From NCBI GenBank assembly GCA_018380885.1, contig JAGZSY010000027.1, positions 1 through 64,000 of the forward strand: a stretch of 64,000 nt of DNA. The letters run 5' to 3'. Shown one piece after another: positions 41,603-50,345 of this stretch; position 1 is the stretch's first letter, and every line of letters begins with the position of its first letter. The notes under the pieces were generated by a model. It made no database searches. It saw only the letters and a list, made by a program, of their open reading frames with translations, and was not told where the DNA came from. The DNA is from Enterocloster asparagiformis. GTDB taxonomy: Bacteria > Bacillota > Clostridia > Lachnospirales > Lachnospiraceae. The translations under genes were made by a program, and so were the position numbers.

Positions 41603-42961
41603 ATGAAAATAGTTGCGATTACATCATGTTCTACCGGAATTGCCCATACATACATGGCGGCGGAGAAGCTCCAGATGGAAGCGGAGGCCATGGGACACCA
41701 GATCAAGGTGGAGACCCAGGGCTCCATCGGAGCGGAGAACGTGCTCACGGCCGAGGATATCAGGGAGGCGGACGCAGTTCTGATTGCGGCCAACACCGGC
41801 GTGAACAAGGAACGGTTTGTGGGCAAGCGGCTGTACTCCACCAACGTGGAGGATGGGATTCAGAAGCCGCGGGAGATCATTGAGAAGGCCCTGGCCACGG
41901 ATTACATTTACCGGGATGAGAAGGCCGTCTCTGCTCAGACGGAGAGCAAGCCCAAGGTGGGCGTCTACAAGCATCTGATGGCTGGCGTTTCCTATATGAT
42001 TCCCTTTGTGGTTGCGGGCGGCATCTGCATCGCGCTCTCCTTCGCGTTCGGCGGGATCAACTCGGAAGGAGCCATCGCCCAGGCGTTCCACAAAATCGGC
42101 AGCGGCGTCTGTATGGCCCTGATGTTCCCGATTCTGGGCGGCTATATCGGCCACTCCATCGCAGACCGGCCCGGACTGCTGCCCGGCATGGTGGGCGGAA
42201 TGCTTGCCAGCGCGCTGAACGCGGGCTTTCTGGGCGCGCTGATCGGCGGCTTTTTGGGCGGCTACGTGGCGTTGTTCCTGAAGAATAAGATCCATATGCC
42301 CAAGGGTCTTGAGGGGCTTATGCCGGTTCTGATCGTGCCTCTCCTGTCATCGGTGACGGTAGGGTTGACCATGATCTTTGTGGTGGGAACGCCTTTCACT
42401 GCTCTGAACAACGCCATTACCAATTTCCTGAACAATTTGAGCGGCGTCAACTCCGCTGTTCTGGGCCTGATCCTGGGAGCCATGATGGCCATTGACCTGG
42501 CGGGTCCCATCGGTAAGGCGGCTTATTTCTTCGGCGTGGCGTCCCTGACCACCCTGACGACCGGACAGACCGCGCCGGTGATGGCGGCCGTGATGGCTTC
42601 CGGCATGGTGCCGCCTCTGGCGATGGCTCTTTCCACCCTCATTGCAAAGGACAAATACACGGTGGATGAGCGGGAGTCCGGAAAGACCGCCTGGGTGCTG
42701 GGCGCCTCCTTTATCAGCGAGGGAGCCATCCCGTTTGCCGCCGCCGACCCGGTTCGGGTACTGTTCTCCGTGACCATCGGCTCGGCTGTGACCGGAGCGC
42801 TCTCCATGTTGTTCAACTGCGGGCTGGCGGTGCCCCACGGCGGAATCTTCGTGTTCCTGATTCCGGGCGCGGTGAGCAATTTAATGATGTATTTGGTCTC
42901 CATTGCGGTGGGAACCGTTATCTCGGCTGTGATTGTCAGCGTAATTAAGAAAAAACTGTAA
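41603..42961 (+). CDS. PTS EIIBC component, fructose type
   Basis: A 452-residue permease. The EIIB domain (about 1-100) has the phospho-cysteine C9 in TSCSTGIAHTYMA. The EIIC domain (about 115-450) has eight to ten membrane segments with the FruC-like VSYMIPFVVAGGICIALSF. It imports and phosphorylates the sugar that the downstream dehydrogenases and DeoC handle. GAAAGGAG precedes the start and the gene is coupled to EIIA. Confidence 0.94.
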   Translation: MKIVAITSCSTGIAHTYMAAEKLQMEAEAMGHQIKVETQGSIGAENVLTAEDIREADAVLIAANTGVNKERFVGKRLYSTNVEDGIQKPREIIEKALATDYIYRDEKAVSAQTESKPKVGVYKHLMAGVSYMIPFVVAGGICIALSFAFGGINSEGAIAQAFHKIGSGVCMALMFPILGGYIGHSIADRPGLLPGMVGGMLASALNAGFLGALIGGFLGGYVALFLKNKIHMPKGLEGLMPVLIVPLLSSVTVGLTMIFVVGTPFTALNNAITNFLNNLSGVNSAVLGLILGAMMAIDLAGPIGKAAYFFGVASLTTLTTGQTAPVMAAVMASGMVPPLAMALSTLIAKDKYTVDERESGKTAWVLGASFISEGAIPFAAADPVRVLFSVTIGSAVTGALSMLFNCGLAVPHGGIFVFLIPGAVSNLMMYLVSIAVGTVISAVIVSVIKKKL

Positions 42962-42988
42962 GGCCCGTCAGGCCAGGGGAGGAATTTT

Positions 42989-44008
42989 ATGATAAAGGAC
43001 AGAGTGAATATCTGCTTGATCGGAGCGGGACGCGCCGGGATGATCCACGGAAGGAATTTTGCGTCCAGAGTGCCCGGGGCATGTATTGTTTCGGTGTGTG
43101 ATCCGTCGGAGGAGGCCTGCGCTGCGGCCGCCGGGGAGCTGGGGATCACGGACACCTTTACGGACTACCGCGAAGCGCTGAAGGACGAGCGGGTGGACGC
43201 GGTGGTGGTGGTGACGCCAACGGCCTACCACCGGGATATTGTGATTGCGGCGGCAAAGGCGGGCAAGCATATTCTGTGCGAGAAGCCCATGGCCATGAAC
43301 GTCCGGGAGTGCGAGGATATGATTCAGGCCGCCGAGGAGAACCATGTGAAGCTTCAGGTGGGATTTATGAGGAGGTTTGACGCCAGCTTTGTCCGTGCCA
43401 AGGAGCTTCTGGATTCCGGGACGGTGGGCGATCTGGTGCTGGTGAAATCCCTGACCCGCGGGCCCAGCATCCCCAAGCCCTGGATGTACGATATCCACAA
43501 AAGCAACGGTCCGCTGGCGGAAGTCAACAGCCACGACATCGACACCATGCGCTGGTTCTCCGGCTCGGAGTTTCAGACCGTGTACGCCCTGGCGGGGAAT
43601 TACCGCTGCGGGGACGCCAGGCAGGAGTTTCCGGATTTTTACGACAACGTGATATTGAACACACGGTTCGCCAACGGCGTGCTGGGCTGTCTGGACGGGG
43701 CCCAGGGCGTGCGTTACGGCTATGACGCCAGGGTGGAGATTCTGGGGACCAAGGGCTCCATTATGCTGGGGGACCTCCAGGACAAGACCACGGTGGTCTA
43801 CACCAAGGACGGGGGCAAAACCGCCGATGTGGTCCAGAGCTGGATGCACCTGTTCCGGGAGGCATATTTAAATGAGGATATCAGCTTTGTGAAGGCGGTC
43901 AGGGAGGACGGCCCGGTACTGGTGACGGGGCGGGACGGGCTGATGGCAGTGCGGGTGGTCAACGCCGGCAACCAGTCCATTGTAACTGGAAATGTTGTGG
44001 AATTATAG
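42989..44008 (+). CDS. Gfo/Idh/MocA family dehydrogenase (inositol dehydrogenase-like)
   Basis: A 339-residue NAD-dependent oxidoreductase. The Rossmann motif is LIGAGRAGMIHG (about 8-19) and CEKPMAMN carries the catalytic Lys. HDIDTMRWFSGSE is typical of inositol 2-dehydrogenase-like members. It lies between the PTS and an alcohol dehydrogenase gene, so it may oxidise the PTS product or a free polyol. GGGGAGG precedes the ATG. Confidence 0.9.
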   Translation: MIKDRVNICLIGAGRAGMIHGRNFASRVPGACIVSVCDPSEEACAAAAGELGITDTFTDYREALKDERVDAVVVVTPTAYHRDIVIAAAKAGKHILCEKPMAMNVRECEDMIQAAEENHVKLQVGFMRRFDASFVRAKELLDSGTVGDLVLVKSLTRGPSIPKPWMYDIHKSNGPLAEVNSHDIDTMRWFSGSEFQTVYALAGNYRCGDARQEFPDFYDNVILNTRFANGVLGCLDGAQGVRYGYDARVEILGTKGSIMLGDLQDKTTVVYTKDGGKTADVVQSWMHLFREAYLNEDISFVKAVREDGPVLVTGRDGLMAVRVVNAGNQSIVTGNVVEL

Positions 44009-44018
44009 GAGACGGAAC

Positions 44019-45056
44019 ATGAAAGCAGTGCGTTTGTATGGAGTATGTGATTTGCGGCAGGAGGAGATTCCAACGCCCCACGCGGGTCCTGGAGAGATTC
44101 TGCTGCGGGTGAAGGCGACGGCCCTGTGCGGGACCGATGTGCGAATGTACCTCAACGGCGCCGCGGGCATCGACCAGGATCATCCCCGGGTGATCGGCCA
44201 TGAGATCAGCGGCGTGATCGAGGAGATGGGGGAGGGGGTGCAGGGGTACGAGCTGGGCCAGCGGGTCTGCGTTGCTCCAAATTTCGGCTGCGGCGTCTGC
44301 GATTCCTGCGTCAGCGGTAATACCCACCTCTGTGAAGGCTATCAGGCGCTGGGTATCAATCTGGACGGCGGCCTTGCGGAGTATGCTCTGATTCCTGCGC
44401 GGGCCGTGTCACAGGGAAATGTGGCGGCCATGGCGGACCATGTGAGCTTTGAGGAGGCGTCCATTGTGGAACCCCTGTCCTGCGTGTACAACGGCCAGGA
44501 GCAGGTAGGAATCCGTCCCGGGGACAAGGTCCTGGTGATCGGGGCCGGACCCATCGGGGTAATGCACGCGCTTCTGGCAAATATGCAGGGCGCTGGCCTG
44601 GTGATGATGAACGATCTGTCGTCGGACCGACTGCACACGTGCAGGGAGATTGATCCCTCCATTGTGACTGTGGAAGGGGACCTGAAGAGACAGGTGATGG
44701 AGCGGACCGGCGGAAAAGGGTTGGACGTGTGCATCGTGGCCTGCCCGTCCCCCCAGGCCCAGACGGAGGCGGTGGAGCTCATGGGCCTGTTCGGCAGAGT
44801 CCTGTTCTTCGGCGGTCTGCCTGCGTCCAGGCAGCCGGTGCCCATTGACACGAATCTGGTTCACTACCGGCAGTTGAGCCTGCACGGCAGCACCAGGGCC
44901 AGCCTTCTCCAGTACCGGAGGGTTTTGGAGTTTGTTCAGAGCGGTCGGTTGAAGCTGGGAAATATGATCACCAGGACGTATGGGCTGGAGGAGATCGAAG
45001 ATGCGTTCGCCGCGGCCAAGGGCGCGGTGGGCATGAAGCACGTGGTGGTATTTTGA
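44019..45056 (+). CDS. Zinc-dependent medium-chain alcohol dehydrogenase (sorbitol/threonine type)
   Basis: The 345-residue MDR enzyme has catalytic zinc ligands in ALCGTD and GHEISG, four structural-zinc cysteines in GCGVCDSCVSGNTHLC, and the NAD motif VIGAGPIGVMH. The ATG at 44019 has GGAGACGG just upstream; a start at 43992 would overlap the preceding gene. It follows that gene by 10 bases and closes the operon. Probably a polyol or sugar-phosphate dehydrogenase. Confidence 0.9.
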   Translation: MKAVRLYGVCDLRQEEIPTPHAGPGEILLRVKATALCGTDVRMYLNGAAGIDQDHPRVIGHEISGVIEEMGEGVQGYELGQRVCVAPNFGCGVCDSCVSGNTHLCEGYQALGINLDGGLAEYALIPARAVSQGNVAAMADHVSFEEASIVEPLSCVYNGQEQVGIRPGDKVLVIGAGPIGVMHALLANMQGAGLVMMNDLSSDRLHTCREIDPSIVTVEGDLKRQVMERTGGKGLDVCIVACPSPQAQTEAVELMGLFGRVLFFGGLPASRQPVPIDTNLVHYRQLSLHGSTRASLLQYRRVLEFVQSGRLKLGNMITRTYGLEEIEDAFAAAKGAVGMKHVVVF

Positions 45057-45065
45057 TGCCGGGAT

Positions 45066-45096
45066 ATGAGGCCGGAGCGGGCTGCCCCGGCCTCAT
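45066..45096 (+). terminator. Hairpin after the alcohol dehydrogenase gene
   Basis: ATGAGGCCGG pairs with CCGGCCTCAT, 9 bases after the stop. T-run weak (CTTCT). Confidence 0.55.
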
Positions 45097-45148
45097 GCCT
45101 CTTCTCGGCAGACAGCGCCGCAGGCGTTTACAGAGAAATGCGCAGTAT

Positions 45149-45207
45149 AAAAAGCGTCCGTATTCCAGGGCCGGAGCAGTTTTGCGGCTCAGGGATACGG
45201 GCGCTTT
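45149..45207 (-). terminator. Terminator of the leftward GntR gene
   Basis: On the minus strand AAAGCGCCCGTAT pairs with ATACGGACGCTTT and a T-run follows. Confidence 0.7.
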
Positions 45208-45222
45208 CCGTCCGTGCGGCTT

Positions 45223-45870
45223 TTACAGCAGGTCCATTTTCAGAGGCATCATCAGATGGTCGGTCAAAACCTGATAAGCCTGCGTGGCGTCCCCGTTTTT
45301 TAAATGCTCCACCAGGGCCAAATGCTCGCTGTAGGTGGCCTGGGCGCGACCGGGGATGGACAGCGCGTTGCAGGTGGTCAGATGGATCATGTACAGCAGG
45401 CGCTGGAACAGGTGGTTGAATTCCTCGTTCTGCGCGTAGTGGACCAGCAGCAGGTGGAACTGGTGGTCCTCCTCGGTGAAGGCATCCGGAAACCTCCTGG
45501 AGGTCAGGGCCGCCTTCTGCCGGTCCAGGGATTTTTCCATATCTTTAATCAGCTTTTTGCAGGGCTTTTCATCCTGCCGGGAGGCGGCTGCGTACACACA
45601 AAAGCCTTCAATGGCGCAGCGCACCTGGATGGATTCCCGCATGGTGTCCTGGTCCAGGCAGCGGATCTTAAAGCCTTTGCTGGGGATGATGGTGATATAG
45701 CCGTCCTGGGACAGGCATTGCAGGGCCTCCCGCAGCGGCGTGCGGGAGATTCCCAGCTCCTTTGCCAGCCGGGTCTCGGAGTAGAGCACCCCGGAGTCCA
45801 GGGATTTTGAGAGAATCTGTTCTTTTATGGCGTTATATGCCTGTGATTGCAGGGAACTTGTATCGTTCAT
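45223..45870 (-). CDS. GntR-family regulator with FCD domain
   Basis: A 215-residue regulator. The winged helix (about 6-70) includes ETRLAKELGISRTPLREALQCLSQDGYI. The FCD domain follows with the HQFHLLLVHYAQNEEF metal-binding His cluster. ATG at 45870 has AAGGAG 6 bases before it; an upstream TTG is less likely. It faces the cyclase gene, whose promoter contains overlapping palindromes suited to a GntR dimer. Confidence 0.9.
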   Translation of the reverse strand: MNDTSSLQSQAYNAIKEQILSKSLDSGVLYSETRLAKELGISRTPLREALQCLSQDGYITIIPSKGFKIRCLDQDTMRESIQVRCAIEGFCVYAAASRQDEKPCKKLIKDMEKSLDRQKAALTSRRFPDAFTEEDHQFHLLLVHYAQNEEFNHLFQRLLYMIHLTTCNALSIPGRAQATYSEHLALVEHLKNGDATQAYQVLTDHLMMPLKMDLL

Positions 45871-45967
45871 TGGCAACTCCTTTGAACGGCCGTGGCTGGG
45901 GAATCTGGCCGTTATATTCTGAAAATATCATAACCCAGAAAAACGGGAAAGTCAATGAAAAAAGGAC

Positions 45968-45997
45968 TTGACCGGTATACCGGTATACTGATATAAT
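45968..45997 (+). promoter_or_regulatory. Cyclase operon promoter with embedded overlapping palindromes
   Basis: TTGACC (-35) and TATAAT (-10) are 18 bases apart. The -35/spacer contains two overlapping perfect 14-bp palindromes, ACCGGTATACCGGT (45971-45984) and GTATACCGGTATAC (45975-45988). A repressor there would block RNA polymerase directly. Confidence 0.8.
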
Positions 45998-46051
45998 GGC
46001 ATCAGAGTAAGAAAACAGGGTGTTACTTTGAAAAATGAGGAGGTATTTGTT

Positions 46052-46741
46052 ATGAGCGCATGTGAATTGGGCAACGGACTGAGAGTGATCGATCTGACCA
46101 AGCAGCTGGACCCGGAGACTGAGACCAGGCGGTGCCATCTGTTCCGCTTTAACACCGGAGGACCGATCCCGGATTTCCACACCATCATGGATTTGACCAG
46201 CCATCTGGGGACCCATGTGGAGTGTCCCTACCACCACAACGATAACTGGACCGACGTGCAGGGCCTGCCCATCAGCACCTTTATGGGGCGGGCAATCTAT
46301 GTGGATATTACCCATATGGAGCCCTGCGGCAAGATCATGGAGGAGGATCTGGAGAAGGCCTGCGGCCACAGGATCAAGGAGGGAGATATCGTGATTCTGG
46401 ATTCCCCCTACAAGATTCCGCCCTTCACGCCGCTGACCAACACGCCGGAGGACAAGCGCCTGCTGATCGGCCGGGAGACCGCGGAGTGGCTGAGGGAGAA
46501 AAAGGTGAAGTGCGTGGGCTTTGGGGACGGCGTTTCCATCGAGAGCAACAACACCGACGTCTCCGCGTTCCACGACGTGCTGATGGAGGTGAACGTGGTG
46601 TTCCTGGAGGTGCTGCAGAACTTGGATCAGCTGACCACCGACACGTTCTTCATGTCCTACGCGCCGATCCCGATCAAGGGGCTGGATTCCTGTCCGATCC
46701 GCGCGTACGCCATTGAAGGGCTGGCTGAGTTTTCCAAGTGA
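46052..46741 (+). CDS. Cyclase-family metal-dependent hydrolase (KynB-like)
   Basis: A 229-residue protein of the cyclase/kynurenine formamidase fold. The usual HxGTHxDxP metal motif reads HLGTHVECP, with Glu replacing Asp. PYHHND follows and DSPYK lies mid-protein. GAGGAGG lies upstream of the ATG at 46052; the reading from 46028 uses a TTG with no ribosome site. It is coupled to a ketopantoate-reductase-like gene. It may hydrolyse a lactone or amide; substrate unknown. Confidence 0.85.
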   Translation: MSACELGNGLRVIDLTKQLDPETETRRCHLFRFNTGGPIPDFHTIMDLTSHLGTHVECPYHHNDNWTDVQGLPISTFMGRAIYVDITHMEPCGKIMEEDLEKACGHRIKEGDIVILDSPYKIPPFTPLTNTPEDKRLLIGRETAEWLREKKVKCVGFGDGVSIESNNTDVSAFHDVLMEVNVVFLEVLQNLDQLTTDTFFMSYAPIPIKGLDSCPIRAYAIEGLAEFSK

Positions 46742-46758
46742 GGGAGAGTGAGAATCAT

Positions 46759-47670
46759 ATGAGAATTGCTGTTATCGGAGCGGGGGCCATGGGGTCGATC
46801 TACGGCGGACGCCTGTCCCTTCACAATGAAGTGTATATGGTGGATACCTCGGCCGCGGTGGTGGATCACATCAGCCGGGAGGGCATCTGTCTGGAGGAGC
46901 CGGACGGGGAGCACATTTACCGGCCGAAGGCGGTTACCTCCACCGAGGGCATGGAGCCGGTGGATTTGGTGATTCTGTTTGTGAAATCGCTGTTTTCACG
47001 GGCGGCATTGTCCGGAAACAGAAGCCTGATCGGGCCGGACACATACATTCTGACATTACAGAACGGCTGCGGCCATGAGGATATCCTGGGCGAGTTTGTG
47101 GACCGGGATCACATTATCATCGGCACCACCCAGGACAACGGCGCGGCGTTTGGCATCGCGCACGTCCGCCGCGGCGGCACGGGACATACCAACGTGGGCA
47201 TGCTGGAGGAGGACCGGGGCGGGTTCTTTCCGCGGATGCGGGAGGCCTTCGGAAGCTGTGGGTTTGAGCTGGAGATACACGAAAATATCCAGCAGCTGAT
47301 CTGGAATAAGCTGTTCACCAATGTTTCGCTCAGCGTGGTGACTGCGGTATTGCAGGTGGATATGGGGTATATTACAGAGAATGAACACGCTTGGAATATG
47401 ACGGTACAGCTGATCCGCGAGGCCGCGGCAGTGGCCAGGGCCATGGGGCTGAAGGCCGTTGACGAGGAGATTATAGAGGAGATTAGGATGGTCTCCCAGA
47501 GAACGCCCCGGGGCTGCACCTCGATCCGGGCGGATTTGAGGGATGGGAGAAAGAGCGAGGTGGATACCATCAGCGGCTCGGTGGTTCGGGCTGCGAGGAA
47601 GGTTGGTGTGACGGTTCCGACGCATGAGTTTGTGGTGGAGATGGTGCATGCGTTGGAGGGGAGAGGGTAG
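46759..47670 (+). CDS. Ketopantoate reductase family protein (ApbA/PanE), copy A
   Basis: This 303-residue NADPH-dependent reductase starts with the Rossmann motif MRIAVIGAGAMGSIYGG and has LTLQNGCGHED and a conserved Lys in IWNKLFTNVS (the general acid in PanE). The ATG at 46759 follows GGGAGAG. It is 17 bases after the cyclase gene. Another paralogue lies convergent at 48000-48929. As no other pan genes are present, it probably reduces a different 2-keto acid. Confidence 0.87.
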   Translation: MRIAVIGAGAMGSIYGGRLSLHNEVYMVDTSAAVVDHISREGICLEEPDGEHIYRPKAVTSTEGMEPVDLVILFVKSLFSRAALSGNRSLIGPDTYILTLQNGCGHEDILGEFVDRDHIIIGTTQDNGAAFGIAHVRRGGTGHTNVGMLEEDRGGFFPRMREAFGSCGFELEIHENIQQLIWNKLFTNVSLSVVTAVLQVDMGYITENEHAWNMTVQLIREAAAVARAMGLKAVDEEIIEEIRMVSQRTPRGCTSIRADLRDGRKSEVDTISGSVVRAARKVGVTVPTHEFVVEMVHALEGRG

Positions 47671-47682
47671 GTTCATCCGTTC

Positions 47683-47932
47683 GTGAGGGCCAGGGGCCGC
47701 GAAAGGCCCGGGGGCTGGGTTGCGAATCAGGGAATCCTAAGGCTCCGACAGCACAAAATGGGGGGCACCGAGGACAATCGCAGAGAATTTCTGAGGAAAT
47801 TCTCTGCTTAGATCCTCTCGAACGCTTGCTTTGAGGCAAGCGTTCGTCCCCCCATTTTGCACTGCCGGAACCTAAGGATTCCTCCTGATCCTCCACCACG
47901 CCCCCGGGCCTTTCGCGGCCCCTGGCCCTCAC
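47683..47932. repeat. 250-bp long inverted-repeat element (MITE-like or structured RNA)
   Basis: The terminal 33 bases (47683-47715) are perfectly inverted at 47900-47932. The arms continue to match, with a few differences, for about 85 bases, including AATCCT/AGGATT and a shared segment around CAAAATGGGGGG. The centre holds two perfect hairpins: 47780-47807 (12-bp stem) and 47819-47846 (11-bp stem). It fills the 329-base gap between two converging genes. No transposase and no clear target-site duplication are seen. Confidence 0.85.
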
Positions 47933-47999
47933 CCGCTGGGTACTGGGGAGGAGAGAGGGGCGGGAGGCTGGATTTTTTTTAGGCGGGGAAATAGGAGGG

Positions 48000-48929
48000 T
48001 TAGATGAGGCCGGCGTTTTTTTCTTCCAGGACGTGGATTGCGTGGTATAGGAATTCGTTGTAGGGGGTGGGGATGCCGGTTTCTTTTCCCAGGCGGATGA
48101 CGGTTCCGGCAAACATTTCCACTTCGGTTTTACGGCCGTGCTCTATGTCCTGAAGGGTGGAGGGCTTGTTGGCGTAGGGGACGTTTTTGAGGTGGTCCAG
48201 GTGCTTTACCGCGTAGTCGTCGTCGATGTCGATGCCTTTTTTGTGGGCGATGTCGATGACCTCTTTGGCGACCATGAGGCGCAGGGTGTTGGCGTGTTCG
48301 CTGGCGCCCCAGGCTCCGAAGGGGATTTTCAGGACTGCGCCCACCTGGTTTTCGCTGACGTTGCAGATGAATTTCATCCACAGCGCTTTTTCCATGTCGG
48401 GCTGGATCACAGGCCGGATGCCTGCGCGCTCGAACAGGGCTTTTACGGCCTGGACGCGCTCGGTCAGCTCCTGGTTGCGCTTTTCGCCGAATTCCACGGA
48501 GGCCATGGAGGGATTGAAGGATACCTGGTTGCCGTCCATGACCACGCTGATTCTCGCCAGGGAATAGAGCACCCGCTCCCAGCCGTAGGCCGCGGCCACC
48601 CGCTCCTCGCTCTCCACGCCGTTCAGCGGCGCCATGATAATGGTGTCGGGGCCGATTTGACGCTTCATGTCCTCAATGGCCTGGGCGAGACCGGTTATTT
48701 TGGTGATGAAAATGGCCAGGTCCGCGTACCCGGTTTCTTCTTCCGGCGAGACTACGTGGAAGCGGCAGGGAACGCCGTTGATCACGATCCCGTCCCGCTC
48801 CAGACGTTCTTTCCGCGCGCCTCCGGCGATCACCCGCAGGTCGTCACCCAGCACCTTTTGCAGGTTGCCGGCAAGAAAACTTCCAATTGCTCCCAGTCCG
48901 ATCAGTGATACGGTTTTTATTTCTCTCAT
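48000..48929 (-). CDS. Ketopantoate reductase family protein (ApbA/PanE), copy B
   Basis: A 309-residue NADPH-dependent reductase with LIGLGAIGSFLAGNL at the N-terminus, MAPLNGVESEE in the middle and the Lys of LWMKFICNVSENQ. It is only distantly similar to copy A. It is a single gene on the minus strand between the inverted-repeat element and the IclR region. Probably a 2-keto acid reductase; substrate not known. Confidence 0.87.
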   Translation of the reverse strand: MREIKTVSLIGLGAIGSFLAGNLQKVLGDDLRVIAGGARKERLERDGIVINGVPCRFHVVSPEEETGYADLAIFITKITGLAQAIEDMKRQIGPDTIIMAPLNGVESEERVAAAYGWERVLYSLARISVVMDGNQVSFNPSMASVEFGEKRNQELTERVQAVKALFERAGIRPVIQPDMEKALWMKFICNVSENQVGAVLKIPFGAWGASEHANTLRLMVAKEVIDIAHKKGIDIDDDYAVKHLDHLKNVPYANKPSTLQDIEHGRKTEVEMFAGTVIRLGKETGIPTPYNEFLYHAIHVLEEKNAGLI

Positions 48930-49133
48930 ATCGATACCTCGCTCTCCTGTTTTGTTCTAGTATAAGCACTGGAAAAAACGATGTCAATGCCGCTGGAGGA
49001 ATAAAGGGGCGGGATGTCTGCGGGGTACCCGCTGGGCCGCAGTGTTTGCTGGGAAGCGATTTGGGAGGCCTTTGAGGCGGCGAATCATATATAGAGGCGG
49101 ATGAAATAAAACAGAAGCTTGCGGTGCGGGATG

Positions 49134-49200
49134 AAATATGCTCTTCTCTGAGGCGGACCGGCCAGATTTGGCCGGCCCGTTACAGGGGGGAGCATATTTT
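49134..49200. terminator. Long hairpin downstream of the IclR gene
   Basis: AAATATGCTC and GAGCATATTT enclose an inner CCGGCCA/TGGCCGG stem. It lies 25 bases past the IclR stop. The 48930-49224 gap holds no other feature I can support. Confidence 0.6.
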
Positions 49201-49224
49201 TGTGTAAGCTTAATAAAACGCCCG

Positions 49225-50022
49225 TTAATCGGCGGATAATTTCCCGCAGTATCCCAATTTTTGGGATATGAGGGCCGATATCTGCCGCAGATAATCGATG
49301 GTCTCGGCGGTGTCTAATTCCTGGATATGGAAGGACGGCCCGCTGATGCTGAGACCTGCGATAATCCGCCCGGTATAGTCGCGCAGCGGAAAGGAGATGC
49401 AGCGCACGCCCAGCTCGCACTCTTCGTTGTCGTAGGCGTAATCGCGCTGGCGCACCAGCTTCAGCTCGTTCAGCAGTTCTTCCTTGGTGAGCAGCGTGTG
49501 ATTGGTGAACCGCTGCATGCCGTGCTGCTCGATCATCTGGTCAATGTAGGACTCGGAATGGTCCAGCAGCAGCAGCTTCCCGATTCCGGTACAGTACAGG
49601 GGGGCGCGGTTCCCGATCCGCTGGGTGGCTTTGAGAAGTTGGTTGGGTCCCTGGACCACCTCGATGTAGACCACGGACATATCCTGTTCAATGGCAAAGC
49701 AGACGGACTCCTTCAAGGTTGCGGAGATTGTCTTTAAAAATGGGCGGACAATATCGCGAATCTCCAGACTGGAGCTTACCTGGTTGGCGACCGAGCAGAT
49801 TTTCAGGGTCAGGTAGTATTTGGATGTCTCTGACTCCTGATCCACATAGCCCAGATCCTGAAGTGTGGATAGAAAGCGCAGGAGCGTGCTCTGATTCATC
49901 TGTAAATCTTTAGAAATATCCTGGAGGCGCTGCGGTGCGCCTTTTTGCGCCAAATACTCAATTAACAGCAGCGTTTTTTCAGCTGACTGATTTCTGGAGG
50001 TAGCGTTCTCTTTGCTTATCAT
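49225..50022 (-). CDS. IclR-family transcriptional regulator
   Basis: A 265-residue regulator. The N-terminal winged helix includes LQDISKDLQMNQSTLLRFLSTLQDLGYV and the C-terminal IclR effector domain has YCTGIGKLLLLD and the ECELGVRCISFPL segment. The ATG at 50022 has AAAGGA upstream at longer spacing; an ATG at 50043 has none. It is divergent from the ThDP-enzyme operon, and palindromes in the shared region fit its control of that operon. Confidence 0.9.
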   Translation of the reverse strand: MISKENATSRNQSAEKTLLLIEYLAQKGAPQRLQDISKDLQMNQSTLLRFLSTLQDLGYVDQESETSKYYLTLKICSVANQVSSSLEIRDIVRPFLKTISATLKESVCFAIEQDMSVVYIEVVQGPNQLLKATQRIGNRAPLYCTGIGKLLLLDHSESYIDQMIEQHGMQRFTNHTLLTKEELLNELKLVRQRDYAYDNEECELGVRCISFPLRDYTGRIIAGLSISGPSFHIQELDTAETIDYLRQISALISQKLGYCGKLSAD

Positions 50023-50189
50023 GAATGTCTCTATTCCTTTCATCTGACATTAAAAACGGAACCGATTATAAAACTCCCCTGGCAAAAAGGGCTTATTTGA
50101 TAATGGGTCCGGCTATCGTTATTGTAACATATAACGAATGAGAATGATAGTTTGTGATCCAACACGGATATGAGATTAATGAAAATAAT

Positions 50190-50206
50190 ATTTCAATTAT
50201 TGAAAT
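50190..50206. promoter_or_regulatory. 17-bp palindrome, candidate IclR site 1
   Basis: ATTTCAATTATTGAAAT is a perfect palindrome about 80 bases upstream of the rightward -35. Confidence 0.6.
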
Positions 50207-50283
50207 ATAATTCTCGCTTTGAATCATAACATATTTCCCAAACAAAGTAAATATAAACAAAAAAATAAAAATTATTTTATATA

Positions 50284-50312
50284 TTGCAATATTTTGCCCA
50301 TAGTGCTATGAT
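50284..50312 (+). promoter_or_regulatory. Promoter of the ThDP-enzyme/ABC/lyase operon
   Basis: TTGCAA and TATGAT with a 17-base spacer. The surrounding 50023-50365 gap is very AT-rich and without genes. Confidence 0.6.
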
Positions 50313-50328
50313 AAAAAAGTAAAATGTA

Positions 50329-50345
50329 ATTTCAATTATTAAAAC
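50329..50345. promoter_or_regulatory. Candidate IclR site 2
   Basis: ATTTCAATTATTAAAAC matches site 1 in 14 of 17 bases. It lies 17 bases past the -10, which suits repression. Confidence 0.55.

Noticed and set aside
47683..47932. Insertion sequence
   Set aside because: The element has inverted ends but is only 250 bp, codes for no transposase and shows no clear target duplication.
47570..48112. 180-codon minus-strand frame across the inverted-repeat element
   Set aside because: It spans the repeat and both gene ends, is Pro/Ser/Arg-rich, and has no start signal; the repeat is better explained as a structural element.
46759..48929. Pantothenate biosynthesis genes
   Set aside because: Two PanE-like reductases occur but panB, panC and panD are absent and the neighbours are catabolic, so panE was not assigned.
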